Shown in pieces: positions 35,060-46,720 of a DNA stretch of 64,000 bases (positions within the stretch are counted from its first letter, which is position 1; each line of letters opens with the position of its first letter). The translations under genes and the position numbers were made by a program. A model generated the notes under the pieces. That model had not been told where the DNA came from and did no database searches. It was given only the letters and a program-made list of their open reading frames with translations. Source of the stretch: Symbiodinium kawagutii (lineage: Eukaryota > Sar > Dinophyceae > Suessiales > Symbiodiniaceae); assembly GCA_009767595.1 (NCBI GenBank), contig VSDK01016610.1, positions 19,235 through 83,234 on the forward strand, given 5' to 3'.

Positions 35060-36590
35060 GCAGTAATTTTCAAGGTAAGTGAGATTTCTCAAGAATAGAT
35101 CACCATGGACCGTAGAAGAGACTTTGTGGGAAACACTGTGCAAGCACGCATAAATGCAGAAAAATGAATCAGTTCTCATATTTGAAAGACGACAAGGTAT
35201 TCACAAAAAAATGGATCTAGACACGTGATTCTTCTGGAGAACATCAGACCTGTCAGTGGGATTCTTCCATCCTGTCAGGAAGTCAGACATTGACAGTCAA
35301 AGTGCCACTTGACAAGTCGCGATGTGACAGCTTTCTTGAAGTGAACAATGAGTTGTTTGCTTGATACACTTCTTAGCTCAAATTGAATCCACAAGTATTG
35401 AATAGAGCAACAAGAATCTTTCGTCAGATGCAGTGAAGACAGGTCTCTCACGGCATCCTGGTGTCTGGTGATGCCCCAGAGGCACTTTGGTCTTGGCAGT
35501 GAGGGTGGTTTGCACAATTACAGTGTTTGTCTGGCTTTTGTTGGCAGATACAGTTCAGATAAGCAGTTGGCAGGGCAAAGTCCATGTGAATCATAAACTC
35601 GAATAATGTGTTTTTCTTGAATAGCGCACTTCATGTGTTTGTCAATGGATCATGGATGTAATAGTTTTACTTGTTCAAAAGTTTGGTTCAGTTGGTGAAA
35701 TGTTGCAGCCCTACCATTTTGCAAGAGAGCCCATCATCCCTGCAGCATCTTAGAACTGGTATAATGATGCCAAGGGAATGGCAGTCAAAGTCACAGTCAT
35801 GGATGTAAACTCATGGTAGCTGCCATGTAGCGTTACTGTCATCATCATCACCACGACGGTCACATTGCAGTTGTTGTCAGTAACAGAGCTATTCCGATAT
35901 ATTGTTTGTACTTCTGTTACTGTTAGCTATCAAGAGCCATCAGAATTTAGTGTGTGTTGCCTTTTTTGTCAGCTGCTATTATGATTAGTGGCAGTTATTG
36001 TCAGGTATTGTTATTGCTAACTGAGAGCTATTCTTTTGATAGTAGTGGGATTGATACTTGTCTCATTTATAAACTAATTGCCTGTATACAAGAACTGTTT
36101 ATATATGGCTATCGGTCAATCCTCTGGATCTCAGGAGGTCGAAACATTATTTTGTTGGTTGATATTGATCCACAACCATATGTTACATATCAACAACTAG
36201 ACATGTAACCAGAAATGGTGATTCTGTATATATATGTCATTATACTATTATACGTAGTTGTATATGTTTTTAAATACACATATTGTAGTTATATATCCAA
36301 CCAACTAGTAACTAGTTGGCAAAAACACATGTCAATATAGCCATAGCATGGTATAGTGCAATTAGTTCCGAGTCAGAGTCACATAATATCCAGAAAAGCA
36401 TCACCAGGAAAAACATATTCCGAATGTAGTAGTCATAAGTGCTACTTATACTTATCAGGTGTTAGAACAAACACATGTTACACATATTATATATATATAC
36501 CGTCAAAACAGGAACACATCATCGTCCTATTAATGGAAGCAACAACAATGTATAGTCACATAACAATGATTTAATACCAGCAACACATCA
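35060..36590. other. No firm gene
   Basis: One minus-strand frame at 35275-35517 of doubtful value; otherwise AT-rich with no coding signal. Confidence 0.45.
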
Positions 36591-36597
36591 CCGTCAG

Positions 36598-36689
36598 AAC
36601 CTGCCTTTGTCAGAGGCGACGTTCACCGCATCAGCTCCGCGGAGGCTGCAGGAAGTGTGGACACCTGGGCGCCAGTTACGACTTGCCAC
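36598..36689 (+). CDS. Candidate internal exon
   Basis: Acceptor CACCGTCAG, donor CCAC|GTAACA. Encodes PAFVRGDVHRISSAEAAGSV then DTWAPVTTCH with GC-rich codons inside AT-rich DNA. Other frames are open, one with CRKCGH, but this has the best codon use. Confidence 0.42.
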
Positions 36690-36743
36690 GTAACATGGTT
36701 GTGGGTTGTTTAAGCGATCCAATGGTTGCCCAAGCAATGGTTG

Positions 36744-37150
36744 ATCTATCTATCTATCTATCTATCTATCTATATATATATATATGTCTATTTTGTACAT
36801 ATGTATATATATATATGTATCTATATTTATTTTTATATAAATATATATATATATATAGTAATAGTGATCATAGTGATAGTAGTAAGGATAGTAATAATTC
36901 CATGTAGTGGTTGATGATGTATAGCCAATACCTAAAACACGCAGCTGGTTGATGCTTAATCATAGGGGATATGCCAGCTATCTAAGTAGGTTACCAAGCA
37001 TTCCGACTAGTGACTGGTCATGTGAACAACTGGGGTAGAGGGTTTTGATCCACAAGCAAATATGTATTGCAATATGTATATAATATAATTCAATATATAT
37101 ATATTTACACATATATATATATTTATTTATTTGCATATATGTGTGAACAG
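36744..37150. repeat. CTAT and (TA)n low-complexity tracts
   Basis: CTAT run from about 36745 followed by TATATA tracts to 36860, and again at about 37075-37140. Confidence 0.9.
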
Positions 37151-37821
37151 ATACTTTGATGATTTACAGTAAGTGGTACAGACAATATTATCAAACATCA
37201 ATTATGCAGAACTACATAGTTGTAATAAGATATGTATTGCGATTTTGTTTGGTTTTGGTCAGTATAGCCTAACATATGATCGTCATCATGATCTCCGTTC
37301 AAGCAATGCTTCTCCAAACAGGCACACAAAAGATGCAACAGTGACAAATTAAAAGCCAAATCACGTTCACCATGTGTACATGGATTGAAATCTTAAAACC
37401 TGCAAACAACCTGGTTTGAAAGGTTTTGATAGATTAAAGACCCAATACCTTTGGCAGATCATGATCATAGCTGATTACGGTAACACCTTTAGTAATCAAT
37501 GTATATCATGGAGGGGATATGTCCGTTGTTTTTTTTGCACGGCTGAGCAGAGAAACCTTTTGCATTGCATCACGACTGATTCAGACTACTGGTTGGGCAG
37601 CCACATCGAGTAGTGATGTTCATCAGGCTGAGGTTATCACTTAATTGTACTTGATAGCCGTAGCCAATGCCCTCTGACTATTGGTTTCACGCACAAACAT
37701 GGGGAAGATAGTAGATGGGATTGTTTGTTGATTATAAGACAAAGTGCTACAATGATTGCCGACACTGACATGCATTGAACATGAAACTGACCGAGGCATC
37801 AACCGGATAAATACTTGGAAG

Positions 37822-38030
37822 CAATGGAGGGTTTGACCAAGAACACAAGTTCAACCAAGAAGTCTTGGAGCACCATGGCCAACAGCCGCCATCCTTCAGC
37901 TTGAAGAACTCTTATTGCTGCTTCTACAACTCTTTCAGCGCTGGTAGTTTCAGTGCTTTATTTTGTAACACTTCACAATTGGGTCGCAATGCCATCGCTG
38001 ATGCTCCGGATCAATGTGAACACTTCTGAG
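37822..38030 (+). CDS. Open frame without start, weak exon candidate
   Basis: About 70 residues (QEHKFNQEVLEHHGQQPPSF through NAIADAPDQCEHF, TGA). Protein-like composition, no splice site certain, no domain. Confidence 0.25.
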
Positions 38031-38374
38031 TGCTGAACTATGTTGCATTCCAGCTGGTAGAGTTTGCTTTTGGAATTATGTGTTTCGCGCACTTATATAC
38101 ATGTATGATACAGCAAAATATACATGCGTCGCAATAGCCACCAAACGAGTATTGAGTATTTATGTACAGTTGATACATACGATATATCCTGTTGCAGAAT
38201 AATAGGCTCGCATGATTTTCTTCAGAAGCTCGTGTGGGTACCCATGCTTGATAGTTTTTGCCAATGAGTTCAAGTAGGATCCCTTAAAAATGACTAGGTG
38301 GGTGGAGCAAGGAGTAGCCCCCCCCACATAACACATACACATCCACAACTACACATTCCGCTAAACCCCTTTAG

Positions 38375-41228
38375 ATCCGCCCAGATGGCAGAGACTGGGG
38401 GAAGATGAGCTGCCCCGGGATTGTTTGGGAGGGTCATGTTTTTGACTTGGTGAGGTGGTAGAGCTACATTTGAGTAACGTTTTACCGCAACTGTAGTATA
38501 TCAGCGACAAAATCATCAAAAAGGTGTTTCCTACAAGGTTACCTACTGTTTGAAGAGTTGATTATCCAAAACATTGTTGTGAACAGTCAAATCCCATTTT
38601 CAAGCGTGTGGCAACCATCAATTTCCCACGCTTGGTTGTTGCGTCCCCAAGTTTTTTTGGCGCTCCCCAAGTCTTCCTTGATACCCAGGGCCCACCTTGG
38701 ACCTATGCCGACCAGCAGAGCTGGGGCCAGCTGAGTGACTTGCACGGAGAAAAGGTTGGTGGTTGGTGGGTGGGATGTGGCTGGAGGAGGTTGGATGGTC
38801 CCCGGGATGTGGCTGGAGGAGGTTGGATGGTCCCCGATGGTCCCAGTGTTCATTGGTCCTTTACTTTGCATGTGGATTGGTACATCCTTGGTTCCTCACT
38901 ATGCCTGTGGATCAAAATTTGGGATTCTCCAGTCCATCGGGTTTCAGGTCAACAACGACTTGTGGGATCTTCAGCCCTTGAGAGGAAGGGATTGCTGATC
39001 TAAGTTCTTTGATCCCAGGTTCATGACGTCTGAAAGTTCAGGGACGTAATGAGCTGCATGCCTAAATGATCCTAAATGAACAGGACCTTCATTTGCTGTT
39101 TCAGTGCCTTTTGTGTTTACATACATTGTATACTCATCAAAACTTGAATTTACAAAAAATGTTTTGTTTTGGATGATTTGTGATTCCCATGAATGTTCTT
39201 GTGGATATACTTGACTTATGTGTCATAAGCACACAATAGCGCACACAGATTGATAAATATACTTATGTACATACATGTATTCACTACATTAACACACACG
39301 CATAGGAATGCAATCATGCACACATCTCACATGCTCAGAACTATGTTTACTCATCAGCCGAATTTCGCAATATCACCTAAAAACTATTCTTTGTTTGATA
39401 TCATCTTTGATATCTCTGAATCATACAAACATGTCACTCGCAGCACGGTTTCATAGGTTGGTCCATGTGGTGTGTGTTTGTGACCCTTGCTACATGTTGA
39501 ATGATTGAATCTGATAGGCATTGATAGGCTATATAGGAGTCCACTTACCAGCTGCTGGGATGAACCATGAAGTGGAACTCAGCACGGCCCCACCACGCGG
39601 CTGGACGCGTGCGATGGATGCTCGTAACAGTACTCAAACAGGAACTAAACCGTTTCTATATTCTGGAGAGAGCTTGCTTGTTTGTTCCAATTTGACTCAA
39701 GATTCGGACGACTTTGGAAAGTGGTTATGTACTTGCAACATGCGGCACGACGCACGATCAGGTAATTCCAAGTGCGGGCATGTTGGAGCCCCTTGGACAA
39801 GCAAAGTCAAGATCCCGACACGGCAGTCAGGATCAAAGTAGCCGCTTTTGCAGGAGCTGTGTAAGTCGGGGCTGCAATTTTTTTTTGAAATGCATTCTAC
39901 TGTAATTTAGTGTAATTGCAACAGCTGCGAGGCTACTCTAAGCCCCTTGGAGGATAAGAAGAATCCATTCGGCATAAGATTACCACGGGATGTTTTCATA
40001 AATGGAAAACACACACCTGGCGGCAACCCATGGAAAAAGTGGGTCGGGCAGGCTGCGGCAGGCCGCCATCTGTTTGAAAGAGAAGTTGTGGCACCCCCAC
40101 TTAGGACATCTTTGGTGACATGATACTTGGTGAACTTGACGGTGCATATGACCTCAATATGCAGTGTAGCACCTTGATGATTTTCCAGCTAGTCTGGCAA
40201 GACAAGCACAAAGTATGTGTTTGTTTCCTGCCAAGGCATATCCAACTTTTGTCAGCTTGCTTGCGGGTTTAATGGTTTTGTGGTCCATGATGTTTTCTTT
40301 TCGGTCGCGCGCTGTTGAAAAGTTTGGACAAGGCAGGCCAGGCAGAGATTCCTGCATTGACTGCGAAAGATGCTCTGCATCCCTTGATTTGTTTGAGCAT
40401 ATTTGGTGGTAAAGGGTGGTATCTCAAAATTGAGGGCATCCCCAAATCATCCTATATTAGTCATTTTACTACTTACTAAACCAACCATTTTGGGGGTGTT
40501 TGTGGCTTGAGAAACTGCCAATTATTCCTAGCCGGAAATGGCAGTGGGAAAGCGTCATATTGTTTTGCCATGTGGGTTGATCTTTGGCAGTCGGTTTTAC
40601 AACCTGACCAACAGAAATGGTGGTTTCTCAAAATATGGGAACCCCCAAATCATCCACTATTAATCATTTATGATAGTAATAAACCAACCATTTTTGGGGT
40701 ACCCCCATTTTGAGGAAACCACCAAATACACCCGGTCTGGCAATGCCGCCATGATGCGTCCAGACCTTCAACGGGCCTGGCGCTTCTAAAGTAGGACCAC
40801 CTCAGAGTGTCACAATACCTCGTGGCAGGGCAGAAGGTGCTTCATGAATGGACATGGTTGCCTTCCCATGATATTCTCGGGGTCTTTGAAGCGTTCTTTC
40901 CATTCTGATCTTTTGGATGGTTGATGATGTCTAAGGATTATTCTTTATGCCTATCTATGCCTACAGTTTTACTATTGTGGGGTAGTATTAGATCAGAATG
41001 AGTGGGGGACCCTTCCCAAACCAACCTTTCCTCGAGGATCCAAAAACTTCACTCGCTGATGTGCTGCACCTTTGCCCTGAGGACCAGTCACCCATAAACC
41101 TCGTCCGATCCCTGGTGAGGACTCGTGAGGACTCAGTGGTTCTCATTTTATTCCCAGATTGAGGTTGTCATAAATGATACGAGGATACAACTCAAGATTC
41201 CAGGATTCCAGGAACGCAACAACATGCA
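38375..41228 (+). CDS. Multi-exon gene with alpha-carbonic-anhydrase-like motifs
   Basis: Candidate exons, all phase 0: 38375-38449 (IRPDGRDWGKMSCPGIVWEG HVFDL, GTGAGG donor); 38689-38754 (GPPWTYADQQSWGQLSDLHG EK); 39911-40114 (NPFGIRLPRDVFINGKHTPG, GNPWKKWVGQAAAGRHLFER, GTGACA donor); 41037-41114 (CPEDQSPINLVRSL, GTGAGG donor); 41158 to about 41228 (IEVVINDTRIQLKIPG). W-x-Y followed by WG-x-L and then C-x3-QSPINL is the N-terminal pattern of alpha-carbonic anhydrases (CO2 hydration). The zinc-ligand HFHWG and the SEH region are not found before the next gene, so this is a fragment, a misjoined set, or a chance match. A membrane-segment exon candidate (FVSLLAGLMVLWSMMF) sits at about 40191-40411. 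Confidence 0.38.
38772..38835. repeat. Perfect 32-bp tandem duplication
   Basis: Two identical 32-bp copies (38772-38803 and 38804-38835) starting GGGATGTGGCTGGAGGAGG, right after the donor of a candidate exon. Confidence 0.95.
39560..39762 (+). CDS. Candidate exon inside the 38.4-41.2 kb gene
   Basis: Frame with SGESLLVCSNLTQDSDDFGK and WLCTCNMRHDARS up to CAG|GTAATT. Cys-rich. Membership in the surrounding gene is unproven. Confidence 0.28.
40415..40520. repeat. 105-bp inverted-repeat element, copy
   Basis: GGTGGTATCTCAAAATTGAGG at the left, AAACCAACCATTTTGGGGG inside and CTTGAGAAACTGCC at the right; same orientation as 40619-40723. Confidence 0.75.
40619..40723. repeat. 105-bp inverted-repeat element, best copy
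   Basis: GGTGGTTTCTCAAAATATGGG at the left end and CCCCATTTTGAGGAAACCACC at the right end are nearly perfect inverted repeats. The interior carries CCAAATCATCC and AATAAACCAACCATTTTTGG. Flanked on both sides by AAAT, a possible target duplication. Structure is that of a non-autonomous MITE. Confidence 0.85.
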
Positions 41229-41505
41229 ACAACATGTAACAACTCTTTGCAGTACTATACAGTATCTCGTTGTTGTTTGTGGTCGTTCAGGATGGCTTTG
41301 TTTTAGAATGTCTTTGCATGTCTCTACATGTGGACAGTTTACCCGCAGCGAATGACTCTTCAGTTTTGATGATCCAAGTAGCAGATCAAGCTCTGCAGTA
41401 CTCATAGCTCAGCTTAGCCTTGGAGCTCCCCTTTAAAACCATGGATTCTCTGAAGGCCCTAGCTGCAAGCGTTTGGCTCAGCCCCGTAGACTGGGCAGTT
41501 GCCCA

Positions 41506-42921
41506 ATGAGTGAAGCCGAAGCCGCGCTTCCTTTCGAAGCAGTTGACTTTGACTCGATCCCTGTTGTGGTGGACGATTCCTTTGAATGCCCCGCGACGTC
41601 TTCCACTTCGTCCCGAGCCACCAGGGTACGTCAGCAGCGAGCTGATCGATCTCGAAGTTTGGGCCGGAGTTCGCCAACTGGCCAAAGTCTTGAACGCCAG
41701 GCTCAGTCAAGATTCCCATCTACAAGGCATTCAATCAGCACTTCACCATCTGCAGGTGTATGCATCAAAATTGATGATGACTTAGAGATGATAGTCTCAG
41801 ATCTACAAGCAACTCGCCCTAGAGCAAGAGCCAGAGCCATGCCCATCAGAGCTGTAAGGCCTGACTTGCCGGCCTTGTATTTGGAAGCATTTCATTTTTC
41901 TAGGTCAGAGCATTGTATTGCTTGCCATCAGACTTTTGCTGCAGGACTGGTGTTTTTTGTTGAAGCATGATTCTTTCCATTTTCTTTAGCCTTTCAGAGG
42001 ATTCCCTTAGTGTTGCTTTGTGTTATTATGCATATGGTCATCGCAACTATTCATTATAGTCGTGGGCATGACCTTGATTGCCTGGCTACTTGTTCTTTGG
42101 ATTCTGAAGCCAGTGCCCATGCAGAAAACACGGAAATTTGTCTTTTGACTTTCTGAAATAGTGGTTGAACTCGTCACTGATTTCAATTCTGCAGCTTAGA
42201 TTTCGAGGCCGCAATTTACTATGCCGTTATTGTGATGTTTGGAGCTACGATCTGCACGGAGTTGTTTTGTTGCTGTGTGACAGGAGATTTGCGCGTGGGA
42301 TTCATCATGGAGCCGAACCTTGTCCCCCACTGGGTGCATCTGTCCTGTTCCAGACGTGCTCGACTGCAGAGTGTGGGGCAACTTTTAGCTTGCGATCCAA
42401 CGGTCACAGTGGTGGATCGTGACAAGGCATTGAAGGAGCTGGGAAGATCTGGAAGAAATGCCAGAGAGGTTCAGCCCTGGAACTATTTGAGGGCCACCGT
42501 ACACCAGTGGACTTCTGAAGTGGTACATGAGACTGCAGAAGACCAGGGCCTCCAGGGTGGCGGCCGAGCTGAAAAAGAAATTGCAGAGATTCTTTCTTCC
42601 CTGCCCTGTGAGCAGCTTGATGCCAGCCGAGACATCTGTGCCATATGCCATCAAACCATGGCAGAGGGTGAGATCGTGTGCCATCTTCCTTGCGGCCATT
42701 TTTATCATGTTGGCTGCATTGATGCCTGGTTGAGGATCCGAACAACGTGTCCACTGGACAATCGCGAGATTCGGCCAAAACAGCTGCGCATTTCCAGGTA
42801 TGTCAAGCCTATAGCCAATAGCTATCAGATGCTATCAGTCATGCTACATTCGAAATGTGATGATTTGTCCTGGGGCAGTCGCTGCAGAGATGATAGCCAC
42901 ATTGCGCCAAACAGTTGGTGA
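41506..42921 (+). CDS. PARP-type zinc finger plus RING-H2 protein (putative E3 ubiquitin ligase)
   Basis: Exon 1 41506-41944 from ATG (MSEAEAALPFEAVDFDSI), a Ser/Arg-rich linker, then YLEAFHFSRSEHCIACHQTF. A GA-AG intron (41945-42283, 339 bp) restores the frame to exon 2: DLRVGFIMEPNLVPHWVHLS C. CxxC, LR(V/M)G and HWVHxSC form a PARP-type zinc finger, known in PARP1 and DNA ligase III for binding DNA breaks. A further 90 residues lead to a RING-H2: CAICHQTMAEGEIVCHLPCG, HFYHVGCIDAWL, TTCPLDNRE. The eighth ligand is Asp in CPLDNRE, as in the cullin-ligase subunit RBX1. Exon 2 ends at CCAG|GTATGT (42797). A possible last exon is 42885-42921 (DDSHIAPNSW, TGA). Function as ubiquitin ligase is inferred from the RING. 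Confidence 0.75.
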
Positions 42922-43230
42922 AACTTTACCCATGATCCCCTCGCAAACCATCGTTTGGGCGTGGAATCAACCAAGGTGCAGGGAGGTCCTTGAAAAGCTG
43001 GCAACTAGGTGGACTGAACATTCCCATGATCAACAGGGTTCACCCACACACTCTGGGACGGCTGGCATGAATCTACGGTCCAGAGTCCACAGCCACATTG
43101 GAGTATCATAGGCACCAACCGACAAATACAACCTGGGAGCAGGCTCCATGAGGAAGTGAAACTCTATGGGATTTTGATAGAATGTTGGGAGTCTATATAC
43201 GCCCGAATCATATGCCTTTCGACGATATGA
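42876..43230 (+). CDS. Overlapping open frames downstream of the RING exon
   Basis: After GGGGCAG or GCTGCAG, one frame reads MIPSQTIVWAWNQPRCREVL, EKLATRWTEHSHDQQGS to 43111; another is open over 43030-43230. Either could be a further exon of the RING gene or of a new gene. The phase from 42797 does not fit the first. Confidence 0.3.
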
Positions 43231-43403
43231 AATTGTCATGACAAGGAATTATGAACTTGAAATCCACTTACACATTTGTAAACTTTTGGACATCAGCAGA
43301 TTCACATCCCCAGACTGCAGCCTTGTTCTTTAATTTCAGATATGTATGCCATGCAGAGTGCCAATATTTGACTCATGACATGGGGGATGTATGGAGACGC
43401 TAA

Positions 43404-43953
43404 ATGTTGACTCGTCGCACCGGTGTCATACTAGCGCCCCAGCTCTGCAGCTTTGGCTCAAATGGCCTGGACAACCGGCTGAAGAGTGGCCGAAGGTGGG
43501 CCGGCCAGCTGTTGGTCCAGCGATCCGAGCCTCCTAATTCTCATCCTGAGTACACTGCGGTTGGAAGGGCTCTTGACTCATGGTGGAGCAGCCTTGCAAC
43601 TTGATGCCTAGTTGCGGAGGTTTCAGAGATGATCCATGAGGTTGTTCATCAAAGTGTTTCACCCGTTTTTGCGCTTCACTCGAGACATTGAACAAATCTC
43701 AAGAAAGCACAAATTTCCACGTATGTGCTGTAGCAGTGTGCAGTGTCTTGGGAAAACTACGTAGGGACATGGTATGACATGGTGCCACAATGTTTGTCTC
43801 CTGCAATGGCGCAACAGGTAGGTCCTCATGGCGGCTGGAAGTAGTGTGCCTTGGAGTCAACTGGAAATCCTTGGCGTTGCCAAAATACCAAGGACAAAAG
43901 AAGCGTATCAGAAGGCCAACCTAGACACGCTCCATGCCAGTAGAATGTTAGAA
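43404..43953 (+). CDS. Two candidate exons, unknown gene
   Basis: 43404-43604 from ATG: TGVILAPQLCSFGSNGLDNR, LKSGRRWAGQLLVQRSEPPN, ending in TGA. 43828-43953 from ATG: MAAGSSVPWSQLEILGVAKI, PRTKEAYQKANLDTLHASRM, LE, then GTATAT. Both have coding codon use. Whether they belong together is unknown. Confidence 0.38.
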
Positions 43954-44440
43954 GTATATAGTCGGCCGGTTGAAACTGCTACTTCTTGGTTCAAAACTAC
44001 ACGATCAAGTAGATAATGTGCGGGTAATTCTTCCATTGCACATTTTCTCTATTGGCCTGCTATCTTTGGTAGGTAAATGAAACCACCAGCCGAGCAGGGT
44101 CCTGCAGATTTATAAACCATGACTTTCATAGACTACCATGATATTTGTGAATACAAAGAGAAGGCATGAGGCACGCCAAATGGAAACATCAAACCAATGC
44201 CCAAACTGCCCCAAACTGTCGACCTGTTTCAGTATTGCACAGAAAAAACACATTGCCGGGTGCGTATTTTTTGATGCCAATCCACACTGGATTTGGGGAA
44301 GGCTAATGTTGTTGCTCCATTGCTCGCCATAAGTTCAATCTTTGAACTTCCCAAAGAAGATTGCTACAGAGAGATAGTAGCTGATGGTAGCTGACCATGT
44401 GATGCTGCGTTTGAACGCATCATGGTCTGGCTGCAGCTGT

Positions 44441-44490
44441 TGTTGTGGTTGTTGTGGTTGTGGTTGTTGTGGTTGTTGTGGTTGTTGTGG

Positions 44491-44536
<46 letters not shown>

Positions 44537-44640
44537 CGTTGTTGTTGTTGTCGTTGTTGTTGTTGTTGTCGTTGTTTTTCTTCTTCTTCTTCTTGTTCTT
44601 CTTCTTCTTCTTCTTCGTCTTCTTTTTCATCTTGTTGTTA
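44441..44640. repeat. (GTT)n then (TTC)n compound microsatellite
   Basis: TTGTGG and TTG repeats, GTCGTT interruptions, then TTCTTC. Poly(V), poly(L), poly(C) and poly(N) frames are artefacts. Confidence 0.97.
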
Positions 44641-44803
44641 ATGATAGTATGTATATGGTATAGCACTGTTGGTGATACTGTTCAGGGTGATGGTGGTAAT
44701 GACTCCCCTAACGCACGCGGGGTGACCCAGCCCCAAAACTCTTGTGCGCAGTGCTTTGAGCCTCAGAAGATGTGCTGGCTATGAACCTGCTGACTGAACC
44801 TGC

Positions 44804-44934
44804 TGGTTTTGAGAAACCGGGGGCCCCAGAAATGGTTGGTTTATTACCCACACAATCTTATGAATGCTTCATTTGGCGGATGCTTAATAAGCTGGATGAT
44901 TTGGGGGGACCCCTGTGACTTGAGAAACCACATG
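44804..44934. repeat. 105-bp inverted-repeat element, reverse orientation
   Basis: Contains AAATGGTTGGTTTATTA and GGATGATTTGGGGG, the complement of the interior of 40619-40723, and ends CTTGAGAAACCACA. It directly abuts a candidate exon. Confidence 0.75.
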
Positions 44935-45065
44935 GTGAAGGCGTCCAAAGACATCAGGGACCCCTATGACTCTATGACCTGTGCCTCCGTCGGATCTGAG
45001 GTTTGGGCCGAACTCTTCAACCAGTTGCCATCGACACCCACGGACTATCCACCCCTGGATGAGAG
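44935..45065 (+). CDS. Candidate exon next to an inverted-repeat element
   Basis: VKASKDIRDPYDSMTCASVG, SEVWAELFNQLPSTPTDYPP, LDE up to GAGAG|GTGCTT. Strong coding character, no recognised domain. Confidence 0.45.
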
Positions 45066-45330
45066 GTGCTTGGGGTGAACAGCACACAGGTCCAAGTGGA
45101 GTGGCAGTAAGTATATATGCTAAGTCACCGGTGATCCATACAGGTGACTAGCATGGGATGAGTTTGTTGCTGGTAGTTTTGAACCATCTGGTGGCGTCAG
45201 ATGTAGGCTGTTGAAAGGGAGTTGGTGATATTCAATCACGATTTAAACTATCATGGGGTTGCACCAACAGTGCTGCTCACTTGCATGTAGCATAAACATC
45301 ATTCTTGATTCTACGAGCAGTTGATATCAG

Positions 45331-45603
45331 TTGATTGTTTCACCCTTCGCATCCCTTGCTTTGGTCCTTGGTGAAAAATGGCACAAGCAGACACGCTGGT
45401 GGATTTCAGTGATGTCAGTGCACCTTGGGATGCGATGGCAACTTGGCAGGCCGTATCCGGAACGCTTCACGGACGATTTCTTCCGAGATAGCCTTCCAGA
45501 GCTAGAGTTTCTACTAGAAGAGGCAGCCCGCAGACGACTTGAAATGTGGCTTGCATCAAGCATTTTGGGGTGCTTTCTCACGATAATGTCTGAACCGTGG
45601 CTA
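45331..45603 (+). CDS. Candidate exon, unknown
   Basis: 90-residue frame with RPYPERFTDDFFRDSLPELE, FLLEEAARRRLEMWLASSIL, ending PWL and TGA. A second frame from ATG 45379 (MAQADTLVDFSDVSAPWDAM) is also open, so a GC-type donor near 45436 could switch frames. Confidence 0.38.
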
Positions 45604-46084
45604 TGAGATTTCCCACTTCGTGGTATGACGCGGGGTATTCACAAAAGGAACTGCCCTCGGGTGCTGGTAACCATGTTCCCATGATGACAGCGCTATAGAA
45701 CATCCCAATATATCTAGCTTCTCACTATACTTCACTTTCGCAATTCTTGCTGTCGCTTTCATCTTATCCTGTGTGAGGAGCTTCTTCAGCCTGCATCCGT
45801 CCGAATCCGATGTATTATACAGCACTTACAATGTTATGTCAAATCATCCTTGCCTTATATAACTTATATCCTTGTACTATATTTGTTACCTATTATGTCA
45901 GATATTATGTCACATACTGTGTATCCATGCCGGTATTGACTACAGCACTAGTATTGATATCTTCAGTCTTCAACTGGCTTCCCCAGTGGCTCCAGAGTGG
46001 CAGCCTGCCAGGCATGTGTCAAAGGCTCCATCCAAGAGGCGCAACAGCTGACACTACCAGTGACCATCAATGATGATTTACAAT

Positions 46085-46190
46085 GGCTGACAGTGGTTGA
46101 CGGTGACACTAATGATGGTTAGTCACTAGTAATTCAGGGTTGACAGTGACACTACTGATGGTAAGTCACTAGTAGTTCAGGATTGTAGCC
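46085..46190. repeat. Two-copy tandem repeat of about 45 bp
   Basis: Imperfect copies of a unit containing GTGACACTAATGATGGTTAG and GTCACTAGTAATTCAGG at about 46101 and 46146. Confidence 0.75.
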
Positions 46191-46720
46191 ATTGATGATG
46201 ATGAATCACTAGAGTAACCATTGTTAATGATGGTTCACTGGCAACCACGGTATTTTGTAACCATCATGAACATCATGAACCATCCCGAAGCCAATGATTG
46301 ATGATTGTGAGCCGAGATCAATGAAGCACTATCAATTATGAGCTAGGGTTGGCATAGTGATCATGGTTCAGGATCGTTGATGATAGTTGTGATAGTTCAC
46401 AGTAGTGAATAATGCTTCATGACGAGAGCAACCATTGTAACCAACCATTGATTAGCGGCGTAGTGGTTGCTACGAGAGATGAGTGACCGCCAGTCATCCG
46501 TTGGATGCCCATGAAATTCGAATGTCCCGTGCCGCATATTCTGGAGTCCACAAAATGTTTTTCCACCGTGGGCCATGGTACTGTTAGAAAAAGAACCCAA
46601 AAATGGTTTTCCACCATGGGCCATGGACCATGGTAGAAAAAGATCCAGTACTGTTAGAAAAGATCCCAAACAAGGATGAAATAAAAATCCCTCGCCATGG
46701 TCATCTCTGACGTTGCACAG

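Noticed and set aside
36640-36700. CRKCGHLGASY as a possible CCHC zinc knuckle
   Set aside because: The spacing does not fit CX2CX4HX4C and a better coding frame overlaps it.
44364-44784. Poly-Asn, poly-Val, poly-Cys, poly-Leu/Phe frames
   Set aside because: Translation of the GTT/TTC microsatellite.
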